Below are positions 1-11,300 of a DNA stretch of 64,000 nucleotides, one piece after another. How positions within the stretch are numbered: position 1 is the stretch's first letter; the number at the start of each line of letters is the position of its first letter. Source of the DNA: Dromaius novaehollandiae (lineage: Eukaryota; Chordata; Aves; Casuariiformes; Dromaiidae). A program made the translations under genes and the position numbers. Below the pieces are notes generated by a model. The model had not been told where the DNA came from. It did no database searches and saw only the letters and a program-made list of their open reading frames with translations. The stretch spans positions 39,469,835-39,533,834 of the forward strand of contig NC_088102.1 in NCBI RefSeq assembly GCF_036370855.1, read 5' to 3'.

Positions 1-19
1 GCGCCCCTGCCGCCCGCCC

Positions 20-24
20 ATTGG
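20..24 (-). promoter_or_regulatory. Inverted CCAAT box (ATTGG), possible NF-Y site
   Basis: CCATTGGCT is seen on the + strand, i.e. a CCAAT pentamer on the minus strand. It lies about 80 bp upstream of the TATA-like element and so roughly 110 bp upstream of the start site that element would direct, a usual place for an NF-Y box. Inferred from motif and position only. Confidence 0.5.
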
Positions 25-71
25 CTCCGGCCCCGCGGCGGCTGCGCTGCCATGGGAGCACGCCGCAGTCA

Positions 72-94
72 GTCCCGCCCGACCCCGCCCCGCC
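72..94. promoter_or_regulatory. GC boxes (possible Sp1/KLF sites)
   Basis: CCCGCCC followed by CCCCGCCCCGCC lies immediately upstream of the TATA-like box. On the minus strand this reads GGCGGGGCGGGG, an Sp1-type GC box. In sequence this GC-rich such motifs arise by chance, but the placement between the CCAAT box and the TATA-like box is typical of a proximal promoter. Confidence 0.5.
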
Positions 95-99
95 GGGGC

Positions 100-106
100 T
101 TTATAA
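100..106 (+). promoter_or_regulatory. TATA-like box (TTTATAA)
   Basis: TTTATAA is the only AT-rich heptamer in the surrounding GC-rich promoter, which makes it conspicuous. It would place transcription initiation near 128-138 and give a 5' UTR of about 180-190 bases before the ATG at 317. The start site is inferred; no transcript evidence is available. Confidence 0.5.
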
Positions 107-271
107 CGGGCATCCCCATGGCCGGGGTGTGTAACCTGCCGCGGCGGGAGGGGGCAGCGCTGGCCGGTGGCACCGCGCGCGCCGCCCGCCAACGGACACG
201 CCGCCGCCGCCGCGGGGCGCCGCCCGCCCGCCCGCCCGCGCCTCCCGAGGCGGCCGCAGGGCCCCGCGCCG

Positions 272-296
272 CCCGTCCCGTCCCGTCCCGTCCCGC
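272..296 (+). repeat. (CCCGT)4-CCCGC pentamer repeat in the 5' UTR
   Basis: Four CCCGT units and one CCCGC unit stand 20 bases before the start codon, after a run of GCCC units at about 222-240. The minus (template) strand carries five regularly spaced GGG runs separated by AC or C, a pattern compatible with a G-quadruplex in DNA; the + strand is i-motif-like. Repeat length may vary between individuals. Confidence 0.8.
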
Positions 297-316
297 CCCG
301 CCGCCCCCGCGGGACG

Positions 317-421
317 ATGCCGCCCCGGGCCTGGCGCGGTGCGGGCGCTCGCCCGCTGCTGCTGGCGCTGCTGCTGGTGCGTCTGCCCCAGGGTGGCGGC
401 CACAGAGCCACGGGGCCCCGG
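317..421 (+). CDS. SMOC1: SMOC1 exon 1, coding part: signal peptide and mature N-terminus
   Basis: Encodes 35 residues: basic n-region MPPRAWRGAGARP, hydrophobic core LLLALLLV (residues 14-21), a short polar Gln-Gly c-region, then HRATGPR. Cleavage is likely near the Gly-Gly-Gly/His junction (about residue 28), which would give a mature protein starting HRATGPR as expected for SMOC1. The ATG at 317 is the first ATG in this frame, with A at -3 (a favourable Kozak position). Exon 1 ends with CGG and the donor is GTAAGT (422), phase 0. The untranslated 5' part of the exon is not delimited. Secreted matricellular protein; the signal peptide directs it into the ER. Confidence 0.93.
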
Positions 422-3400
422 GTAAGTGAGCGGCCCCCGCGGCGGGGCGGCCCCCTCGCTCCCACTCCGCCGCGGCAGGTTGCCGCGGGCCCGAGCCGGC
501 GGGGCAGGGCGGCCCCCGCCCGCGGCCAGGTGCCGCGGCCCGGCAGCGCCGCAGGTGAAGCCGCGGCGGCTGCCTGCTGCCCGCGGCGCGAGGGGCGCGG
601 AGCCTCGGCAGGCCCGCGCCGCTCGCTGGGGCCGGGCACCGGCGGAGCCCGTGGCGTACACGAGTCTTAGCTGGTTAGCGGGGGGAAGGGGGAGACGCTG
701 GCGGGCTGTGTTCTTATATCGCTCGTCTTGCGTTCAGTGTAGCCCTCTTCCCAGCACGTAGCTTTGGGGCTTTTCATTTTTTATGATCCCAAGTAGGGAT
801 TAAATGGATTCCTGCAATAAAGCTAGATGCTTCCAGCCTAGACTTCTCTCCCTGCAGGAGTCTAGTGTGTGTTCTCTCTCTCTCTCTTTTTTCTTTTACC
901 TGATGATGTTTGATGATTTGGGCTCTCAATTTCACTTACCAAGCCATTGCATGGCTCTGGGGGAGAACCCAACACCTCTTCTAAATATGGTCCTCCCAGT
1001 GAGCTGGCGTTACCACTGCAGCACTGCTCTGGAGTCGCATGAGAGCTTTCAATTACAAAGCTGTGAAACAGTAGCTGTTCTTTAGCCAATGCTGCAATAA
1101 AAACATAGTTCTGGGTAAGTGGAAAAACTTGATCTCTGTGCAGGCGTGCTGGATGCGTTGACCATGTGCATTCTTGACCCATCAGTCTGAAATGTTATGA
1201 AATGTAGTGCTTAATTAACTTACGCTGTGGTTAGGCAAGATCGGGAGTCTCTAGAATACCTCAATATGATCAGCCAGAATATAACAATAAGGGGCTTGAG
1301 TGCTGTACTCTAATTTTTCTAATAGTCAAGACTGATGTTTGAATGTTATGGCTATTAAGCACTTCAGAACTGTGGAAAAAGTGTACTGGCTGCACTGGTG
1401 TCCTTGTGTTCAGCTGTACTGTGTAGCCTCTTTTATGGCCAGATGTGTAACAGTAACTGTTAGAATCTGGCAGATTAGATCTAGTGTGTGCCTCAAACCC
1501 CTGGAGACCCATTTCGAAGGGTGGGGAAAACATAGGGGTGCTTATGCATATATATATATTTTTAACCTGATACCAAGCATAAACCTCAAAATTGGAGTGA
1601 TGCCATATGGAGAGGAGCTTTGTGGTGGTAAGTAACGGTCTGTCTGGATGACTAGGGCCCTTCATCAACACTGGTATCTAAATGCTTTAATGAGGAGCAG
1701 TTGAAACAAAGCAAAATAAAAAGTTCTGATGGTAGTGTATAGGTGCACAATAAGCCTGTCTATCAAACAGTTTCTAAGCAGGCCATTTGAATATACTGTA
1801 CTTTATAAGATGGTTTCATTGCTGACTGTGTTGTCGTCTTTGGGATGGGAGCTGCTTCAGGAGAATGGAAAACCAAATACAGAGGACTAATGATTTGCTT
1901 ATTGCCTGAAATAAGTGATCTGACTCTGGTATTTCTCCCTTCATGGCTGGGTGGAGAAACTTGGCTTATGTGGGCATCAATATCTACAGCTCTGTAGAAG
2001 GACCTGCCTTAAAACTTAACTTATGGGCTCTTTAATGGAAAACTCTTAAGCAGTTGATTTCAGGGATGTTTAACTGGTAGAGCTTCTCTTTTCAGCTTTT
2101 GAAGTGGCTTGCTTAAGTGTGAGTCTGGTCTGCTTGTTCACTGCCATTGTGAAGCTCAGGAGCTTATATCTATAATATCTTCTAATGATTAGACACTGCC
2201 AATAAAGTGGTCCTCAGTATAAAGGTACAATGCTTTAGATTCCCCTCTACATTAGAAAAATCTTTAATTGTGTGTTTTTAAATGATGATTATGAAGTCAC
2301 AAGTCACACTGCTTGGCTTTTCATGCTGCCTTTATCAAGAGTGTATTCCCTTCAGGAACCCTCCCTGATTTGTGGGGTCAGGGTTGCAGTTCTAGAGTGA
2401 CTGTGTAGTCATTCAGTTGCTAGGTGCAATACTTAGCCCTACAAGCTGTTTCTATTCTGTACACTAAGCACTAAAGCTACAATTTTTGCAGGCTCAAATG
2501 CTTTTAAAGGTAAGCAGCAATTATTAATCCATTCCTTCTCAGTGAATTTAAATGAGCAGCAATAGTGCTTGAAACAAGTTCTCCATCCGATGTTTTTTCT
2601 TGCATTTCCCTGTCAGTACTTAACAATGTTGCTCCTAAGTTAGGCAGCAAGCATTGTCATTGAATATATAGACAGAGGAGTATGACTTGCTACTGTTTGC
2701 AGAAAATGACAGAGTTGATGAAAGGCAACATAGAGAAGTGAGTAGATCTGCATCTCCTGTGCCTGTACTGTACTAAACTTTCAGATGAAGTGAGTCAGTT
2801 CAGATGATCACTTGAATATCAGGGCAAGCTACAAGTGCAGCTAATCTCTACTGGACTGTTGATGTACTTCTGACTCTCAAAGTTGTACAAAGCTTGCTGT
2901 TTTGTGGTGTTATAAAGCTATGAACACTGGCATGAATCTCAGACTTGAAGTGTCAATGACTTGTAGAAAACATCTGGCTTTTGTACATCTGCTGTGGCCA
3001 ACTGACAGTTAATTATTAACTGTCCCAAGTGAGCCCCTGTTGGAAATCTAATGTCCTGGGTGCCCTAGAAATGACAGCCTTGGGCTCCCAAGTTATGTGG
3101 CTTGTTTCCTTGCTTAGACTCTAGAATGCTTTTTGCTCCATCATGCGGTTGCATGATCACTTCTCTGGTAGGTCTAGAGAGCACAGTGCAAGTGATTGGC
3201 TGACTATATGGAAAGTTCTTGGAAAATGTCTGCCTGAAGAACACTGCCTTCTGGAAAAAGCTAGTTAGGCTCTACTTTTCCCTTCCTGCATGCCTCTTTC
3301 TCTCTGCTGGTGTAAGATGATCTGGAATTGCATGACAAGCCAGTTCTTGCTGCTTTCCCCCTCCTTGCTCCCCATGTGATAGATGGATGGGGAGCCTGAC

Positions 3401-6400
3401 TGGACTGGCTCTTTCATGTTCTCCTGTGTGATGCATTTGAGCAGTGCTCTTTCATAGCAAATCAAAAAGATCATACCACTAAGCTGTAATTTTCCTGTCT
3501 GGAAAATAAATTGGGATCTTTGTCCTTCTAGTTCAGGAAGAGAGAGCTCTATCTCCTGTATGTTTTGAGGGCAACTCCTGACCATTATGAGCTTGCTCCA
3601 TTTATGCCACAGAACTGTTGGTGGCAGTAATGAGAAATACTAGAACAGGAAAATGGTGGGTGCTTGCAGTGTGACTGCAGCAGTCAAGCTGTTCTAGGAA
3701 CAGGCTTGGATTTCTAGATCTGGAGTCTGAACCCTCATTATTGACCCTAGAGAACTAAGAGAAGGGAGGGGAGGGCAGTCACTGCAACTTTTTTCCTAGT
3801 ATAATGTGTGGAAACATGCTGAAATATCCCTCCTTGAAAGGGATGTTGGAGATAAGGATACTGACTTCCAGGTGAGTGCTGTTGTAAAGGGAAGGTAGTG
3901 GAAAAAACATCCAGAGAGCTGCTGGTAAAAGTATGAAGCTACTCCTGGTTTCCAGAGCATAACCTGGAGTGCCACAGAGCAATGTGAATTCTCTCCTGGA
4001 GCTGGTTACTAGTTAGGACCCCCAATGAAAGCTTTAGTAAAAGGTGCTGAAAAGGCTCTTGCAGGTTTGCTCTGCCCTCTGGAAAGGGCAGACAATCTGG
4101 AGGAGCTAGTGGCATTGTAACCTGTGTCAAGGAGCCTCTGCTGTTCTGTGTGTTCTCTCTGCAATGCCTGCAGTAGGGTTCCACAAAACAGATGTCTTTA
4201 GACATGCTCTATTTTCTTCATGGTGGGAAGAAATTAGAAAGGGATATATAATAAGAGGTATAAAGTAAAGGGCTCCATATGGAGAAGATCTACAAGTAAA
4301 GAGTAAAACTTAGAATAGATTTACAGTGACTGAATTTTAGTGTTTGGTTTGAGCTTAGATCATCCTGCATTGTGAGGGCATAAGCTGATAAGTAATGACT
4401 GAAGCATTTTAAAGTTTCATGTTTCCTTACTGTGGGAGGGACCCAAGGAGATGTCTTTAGAAAAACATCTCCTAATAGGACAGACTTGCTGCTGTATGGC
4501 ACATAGCTTTTGCTCTCAGATATTCCATCTTTGGTTGGCCAAGAGTTGTCCTTGCCTGAGTAGAGGCTATAATCCTTTATGGAGCTACACTAATTTTATT
4601 CCTCTTTATTCCTATTTGGACTCTTACTGTTAAAACAGCTGAATTCCTTGCCCTGTACCACAGTAGCGTGTCTGACTCTTTTAATTATGCAGCTGTGTTG
4701 AGAAATAGGATTAATTCTTGCATGGAAACTTATTTCTTGGGTGCTATTCTAAACAGGAAAACACTGAGGGATACAACTTTTTCTGCGTAGTTCTAGAGTT
4801 GGTGTGTTTTAACTGCTTGGATTTCTGAATTGGCTTCAAGAACACTTCACTTCCATAAATGACCTCTGTTCCTAATGAAAGATTTCAGTATCAAATCTTT
4901 TGTTGGCCCGAAAGAAACTACTTGTTTCTGCTGGTGATGGCAGCAAGCTCTGTAGCTCTGGAACACCCACCATGATAACGTCTTGGGCTAGTTTTATAGT
5001 TTCTACCACTAGTCATGCGCTAAGGTAATCTCCACTGCCATCAGTGCAGAGCAGATGCTGTCTTGGCTTCTTTTATTTCTAGATGGCTTGAAGCAATTGG
5101 TAAGATGACTGTAAACCTCATTTCAGTGGTATAGTAGCTCTGAAATATTAATCCTGCTGTTTAAATAGCTTAGAGGTTCTTATCCTGCCATCTCAAACTA
5201 ATTGTGACATCACTTTATCAAAGAAAAAAAACAAACAAAAACCATTTGTCTCCTACTTGCCTGCTGAATCTCCAGTTTCTCTGAGGCTGATGTCTCTGAC
5301 AGTGCAGTTAAGTGTTGCACAATAAACTTTATGCTGACATTAAAAGCTTAATGCTGAGGCAATACAGGTGAAACTGAAGTTAATCCCAAAGTGTGAGGAC
5401 TGCTGCACTGACTGTAGCACTGTGACAGCATGATGGCTTTCAGCAGAAGCCACACTAGCAGCTCCCACAAGATGCTGTGGCGCTCATGCAACATCTAAGG
5501 ACTTTTGCAGCATAGTACAACTTGAGTCAAGCTTGATGTGCAGTGGTGATAGTGTAGTACTTTGTTCAAGTAACTTTTGCTGCTCTGCCTGAACTTTAAC
5601 TTGCAACTTGTGTCACTTTTTTGTTAGATTACAAGTTTAACTACTGTCGTTGACCTAGCAGGATTCAATTCTAAGCTTTCTTTGCTTGTCTGAGATGCCT
5701 TTCTCTTTTAGTCTCTTGCCCAAACACTAGGAGGCTGCCATCACAGCAAATGAATCACTACTGTACTACAACTCTCTGGGTAACATGATGCCAGTGTGAA
5801 ATGTTTGCTTACATAGAGAAATTACTGGGATGTGATGAATGCAGTGTACAAGTTGTCTTCCTCTTTGGGCTCACACTAGCAGTTAATGCTTGAGTTCAGC
5901 AGCTTAAATATGAATACTGTGAAGCCTTCTGTATGTGGTGGCTTTTACTGCCTGCATATACTAGCAGGGAGTATTCTGACACTGGAACCCATCTGGTGAT
6001 GACCCTGTGAGAGCTCTAGTCTACTCTCTTCTTGGAGGGCCTGCTAGCTATAGGAGAATAGCTGTAGGAAAGTGCAGCTAGTGGCAATAGAATGTAAAGC
6101 TTGCACTTAAAGCAGTGAAAATATCTACTCACCATACAAAGGAGTTCTTTGTGCATGACCTTATGTAGGCTATTGGCAGCTCTTCAGCCTGAGAGCAGCA
6201 AACTCAAGTCAGGTCCCTCTGGAATAGGCCTTACCTTGAAATCAGGGTCATGGCACCTAGATTTTCTGCTTATCACAATGGAATCCTGATAGGACTTTGA
6301 TTCCTCTGGAATGCTGCAGTAAAACTGTGGATAGTGTTGGTTATATTCATGAACATTAGTGAAGAATCCTGTGTGTGTTTGAGGAAAGCATCACCTTCTA

Positions 6401-6516
6401 CAGAGCCTGTCTGTTCAAATGCTGTTTGTGAGGCTGGGAAGAGAAATGATGGTTGTGTTATGCTCTCCTACAGCAGTTCCTCTTGTAGAAGCCTGTGCTA
6501 TTTCAGCTAAAGGCTT

Positions 6517-6540
6517 ACATGCTAGTCTCTACTAGCATGT
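6517..6540. repeat. Perfect inverted repeat, 10-bp arms, 4-nt loop
   Basis: ACATGCTAGT at 6517-6526 is followed by CTCT and then its exact reverse complement ACTAGCATGT at 6531-6540. A transcript of either strand could form a short hairpin, but the arms are much shorter than those of a microRNA precursor. The octamer CTCTACTA, beginning in the loop, is repeated just after the second arm. Confidence 0.85.
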
Positions 6541-8365
6541 CTCTACTATCTGGGGAGAAGTCATGGAGGAAGTTTTGGTTTATGAAGAGCTTCATTCTAG
6601 CCTGCATGGTGCTTCTGAGGTAGCCTTAAGGTGTGTCTGGGTCTGACTGAATTATCTCAGTAGGCTACATGGCAGCACTTTCAGTCTAAGGTCAAACTTC
6701 TTCCACTGCTGGAAGAGCACTGGCCAAACAGAAGCTTTTCCTATTGAGTCCTATGGCAAAGTGAAAGGATGTGATTCACTAGTTCCAAAGAGGAAGGAGC
6801 CTGCTGTTTCATTAAAAGCTGGGAAGGGAGGGGAGCACAAAAATGAGGGCTGTTTCCTGGGTGAGCTTTTGATTGAAAGCATAGGAAGTGGAAGGGAAGG
6901 TGAACAGCAATGAGAAGGAAGATGTGAAATAGTGCAAATGAAATAACTTGCTTTACTGAGGTTTTTCTTGGCCACTGGTCCAGTTAATGATAGTTGGAAC
7001 TGTATCCAGAGGAAGTGCTGATATTCAAATAGGGAAGAGAGGTTCCAAACACTTAGTGGGCAGATTCTGTTTCAGAGTTTCTCTTGGCTACCAGTCCCCA
7101 GCTACCATTAGCTGGGTCACTAACTGGAAGGAATGTGGGAAATGTTATCCATCCCTGTTCTCTATTTCCATGACTGAAATCCATCACTTAAATTGGTCAG
7201 GGAAGTCATACTCTACCTTCTGATGAGAGAAGCCCATCTTAAGTATAGCGGCCAAGCTAAAAGTTTGTATTATGCATATTATGATGCATAGAATAGTTCT
7301 TGGTATATACTTTGGAGTTTCATAATACTGGGTTAAGAACTTTGGTTATGAAGAAAACTTGGAATGTAAGATCATCTGATTCTCCAGTTGCAGTTCTAGT
7401 ACTTCAGGATTTGACACTCCAGCAAATTAAAACCACCCCAAACAGCCTTAATGTAAAGGTAACTTGTATTCTACAGCATCTTGTGTTCTGCTGTGGTAGT
7501 TTCATGTGTGCTGTAGGCAGCAAGCATGAAACTGAGTGGGCTCGTGTCTGCTCCTTGAGTGTGGGAGCAGTATCAGAAGCAGCAATGTGGCTTCACCTGG
7601 GATGGAAGTGGAATGACGCTGGAATCAGATGAGTAAAAGTATATCTTCAGATGAAAACACCTAGCGAAGATGGTAGTATCTCAATGTTACCATGGAGACA
7701 CATATCTAAAAAAGCCAGCCAGATGTACGCTATCCCTAGATCTTGCTTCTGTGTGTACCAGACACATACTAGTCAGAAGAAGATGGGATGATTGCCTTCT
7801 GTTGCATCATAGATTCCCTTAAGTAGCATGAAGATTAAAGAGCCTGTTCCAGTTTGTACATCAAACCATTTCCTTTCCCACTTCTTTTGAAGCTGATTTA
7901 CATATAGTCTGCACTTAGGCTTAAGCAAATACTTGGTGGAATGAGGTGTAAGTTGAGAACTAAAAAGCTGGAAGCTCTTGGGTTCAATTTCCAAGTGGAA
8001 GATATAAAATGAATTGGAGTTTTTGGATACTGGCCTAATAAAGGGGTTTCTGTCTGAGCCAAGTAGCTACTTTTGATTTGAATCTAGTTACCATACCACC
8101 AAATGGTGGTAACTAGCTGGCTTTCACCTGGAGTTTTGCATTTGGCTTACCTGCCTGTCCTTAGAGTGAGCAAGCAAGAGTTGCAAAAGCAGATAAGCTG
8201 CCTACAAAAGAAGCTTTTCAAAATGTGTGTATCTGGAACACAGATGATCTGTTTCAAGCTTCTAGGGGAAGGGCAGGTTTTAATGTGTGCATTTCTTAGA
8301 CTTAGTGAAAGCAAAATAGTTCTAATATAAGACTGATATATAAAAGATACAGAACTGTTCCTGCC

Positions 8366-8380
8366 ATGTACATTGTACAT
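8366..8380. repeat. Short palindrome ATGTACA-T-TGTACAT
   Basis: Seven-base arms are separated by one base. TGTACA/TGTNCA-type palindromes resemble steroid-receptor half-site pairs, but this is short enough to be chance in 64 kb. No supporting context was found. Confidence 0.7.
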
Positions 8381-11300
8381 ATGCTTTTTGTTGCACAGTC
8401 CTAGAGACTAACTTTTCTTTTTTTACCCTTCTGCATTCTAACTTCAAAATATGTGCAAGTCTAGAAGAACTTGCTCCATCTTCATTTGATAGCAATCCCA
8501 ATATCTACATCAAGACCTGGGGGTTCTGTCAGATAAGGGATCTAGTGCAAGACAGTATTGCAGCACAATGTCACTATCTCTTCCTGGTAGTAGTAAATTT
8601 TAGCCAATTGGATTCTCTGTGTTCCTGCTGTTGGAATTATTTGACCTCAATTAGATGAAATACTTCAGCAATATGCCTGAAAATGATGCTAGATGTGGAG
8701 AGCCATCCTTCCAGCTAAAAGGAGGCAGTAGTGCTTTAGCTGAGCTTCTGAAAGCTGCTGCCATGAAATAGGATATCTTAGTATACTGTACATGTACTCA
8801 AGTCCATTGGTTTACTACTTGACTGTAAGACTGGTGCTCCTGGCTGCTGTACATGGAAAGCCTCAGGTTATCCCAGAGATGCTGTCCTGTAGCTCTATTG
8901 GTCAAATCTAAAGTGACTAGGTGGATACTGCTAATATGAATAGGTAAAATCTAATAGTGGAAGAAGGTATTTCAGTGGTGCCTGGTGGCTGTGCCAACGA
9001 ATGGGTGGCTCATCCTTTCCATGATGAAAGGGTAAATGTCAAAGGAATTTGCTATAAGTTTGTATTAGTGTTGCTACTGCTGTTGCTTCTGTCTTTGTTA
9101 GTGTCTGTAGGGGATCTTTCCATCTTTACTCTTACACAGGTATGGCCAATATTTTTAGGAGCAGAAGTTGCATCCTTGAGTGTAGGTGTGAAAGTTAAAG
9201 CTGTCCTCTGAAGGCCTCAGCTTGTTAGTGCTCTACAAAGCAAGAGATGTTCTTGTTCTCCTGCACTGAGGCAGGATGTTCTCTCAGTGGCAGTAACTGG
9301 TCTTACACCCACTTCACTCTTCCTTGTTTAAGCTTGAAATGTGGAAGAGGGAGTAGTAGCTGCAGTTTCCTCAGGCATTAACTAAGTAGAAATAAGCCTG
9401 CCTTGGTAGTGATAGCATATTAATGGTGGGCAAGCCCATTGGCCAGAGGTATGGAGAAGCATGTCAAGCCATGCATACCAAGCTTATCTCTGGATGCTCA
9501 TCTCCAGGGGATTTCTGGGGGGCTAAGCATTCTCTTCACTGAACTCTGAAACTGCTTTATTGTCCAACTTGGTGGTTGTTTCTCCCCCCTGTCCCCCATT
9601 TATTTTATATTTATGTGCCAGATGGTGAGCTCTTCTATTGTGATAGGCCAGCTGGCTCTAAAGCAGTCTGGATATTACTGGTTGTGGCTGCTGAAGACTT
9701 CCAGGGCTGTCAGGTTTTGTCTGCTCCTCAGCTGCCCCTGAAGTCAAAGGTGAGTTGGCAGGAAAAAGTCAAATTCTGCTGGACTTAAGCTGTCACCTAA
9801 GTTACTACTCTAAAAATTGTAGAGTTATTGAAAACTAACTGTAGGTGTTCTCCTGAATGTTACAGTTCAACTATCAGTTATTCACAACCTGAAAGTCAGG
9901 CTTATTCTTAAGATGGCTGATGGAGCTCCAAATCACTATTAAGTTAAACATCTGCTATGTTGTCACTAATGCAGCTCCTTTAGGAAGGAGGAAAATAGGA
10001 TGTGTAGTTGGAAGCTATGGATATGAAACTATGGCTGCTACTGCTGTTCTTGTCTCCTTGACAACTGTAAAGACAAAGAACATCAATTGCAAGATTTTTT
10101 TTTTTTTAATGCAAGCTATAGGTACATGAAGGTGCAAACCAGCTGGATTGGGAACTGAAAGAAGTCAAGCTTTTCTTCATTAAGATATTTATTCCCTGAA
10201 GCATTTTGGCTGCAGTATTGAAACTGAAGCTAGCTGTTGCTCATCAGCATACTGCAGTATACAGCTGACAGACTTCTACTGTGGATGTAAAAGCAAGCAT
10301 GGGACAAAACACCCTAACACATCTGCTTTGTCCTGTAACGTGTCAGTGTTATAGCAGCTGTAGTGTGTAGTTATGTTACCTCTAAACCTAGGAGGATGAA
10401 ACTGTCCTGCTGTGTTTCTTGATGAAAATCAAAAAAATCAGTCATGATCTCTAAATTGGTTTCTGTCCCAGTTAACTTCAGGAAAAACCTGGCATGCTTT
10501 CTAGAAAACTGTTTTTTGGTGCTGAAATTGGAGCTGAGTGGGAGGAAAAAATCTGCCGTACTTGACACTTGAACAAATTTGCATGAATGTTCTTGAAACT
10601 TGTGCTTCAGGATCTCTGGAACTGACCCAGTTATATGAGAGACTTTGAGCCCAAAGATTTGAGACAGTGATCTAGCTAGAAGAAGCTGGTGAGTGTTAGG
10701 AATAAACTAAGTTTTTCTTGAAGTTTCCTGGTGGAACTCTTAATCTACCTAAATGACTCCAAGATTTGCTTCCAGTACTGCTGGCATCAAAACTAAAGAA
10801 AACAAAGCTCCCACAACTGCTTCACATACTCCAGGGACTTCCCACAGGAGCCCTAGAATAGATGGGAAGGGTTCAGTAGGAAAATCCCATACAACTTGCA
10901 AAGAGAAGGGTTTGGTTTTGCTTGAAACTTTAAAAACAACAAACACTTTTGCTATGGAGTGAATGACAGTCCTAAATGGAAAGTTTAACTAAGCTGTCAG
11001 CACTTTTTTCCTTTGTAGCTGAGAATATTACATTCCAGGAGGCAGATTTCTTTTTTCCTTATGGTAAAGAGAACATTAGCTGGACTTTATTACAGTAACT
11101 TTCTACTGCAAAACTCTCTCTCTTCTACTGCTTCTCTTGTTCAGAAAAGGTCTGCAGGTAACCATAAGTGGAGAGCCCCCACAGGGGCTGTACCATAACT
11201 ACTTCCAAGTTATCTGCTCACTGCTAGTGTCCTATCTTAAGAGTAGCTATATATGAAAAGCTTCTAGCCAGCTTCTTGCCAAGCTCTGCTCCGTGCCCTC

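Larger units (their letters stand above)
1..690. promoter_or_regulatory. CpG island covering the SMOC1 promoter, exon 1 and start of intron 1
   Basis: The first ~660 bases are extremely G+C rich and dense in CpG, and the composition drops to ordinary AT-leaning intron sequence by about 690-780. The island spans an inverted CCAAT box, GC boxes, a TATA-like element, the 5' UTR, the first coding exon and the donor site. CpG-island promoters of this kind are common for developmental genes. The left border lies outside the window, so the true size is unknown. Confidence 0.9.

Noticed and set aside
167..316. N-terminal extension of the SMOC1 exon 1 frame
   Set aside because: The frame is open upstream of 317, but 167 is GTG and there is no in-frame ATG before 317. 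The translated stretch is low-complexity 5' UTR. The ATG at 317 gives a normal signal peptide.
101..661. 186-residue minus-strand open frame across the CpG island
   Set aside because: High G+C removes stop codons, so long frames arise by chance. The product is a low-complexity Arg/Ala/Gly/Pro string without domains, and it overlaps SMOC1 exon 1 antisense.
7975..7996. tRNA B-box-like GGGTTCAATTTCC
   Set aside because: No A box at the proper distance upstream and no cloverleaf could be drawn.
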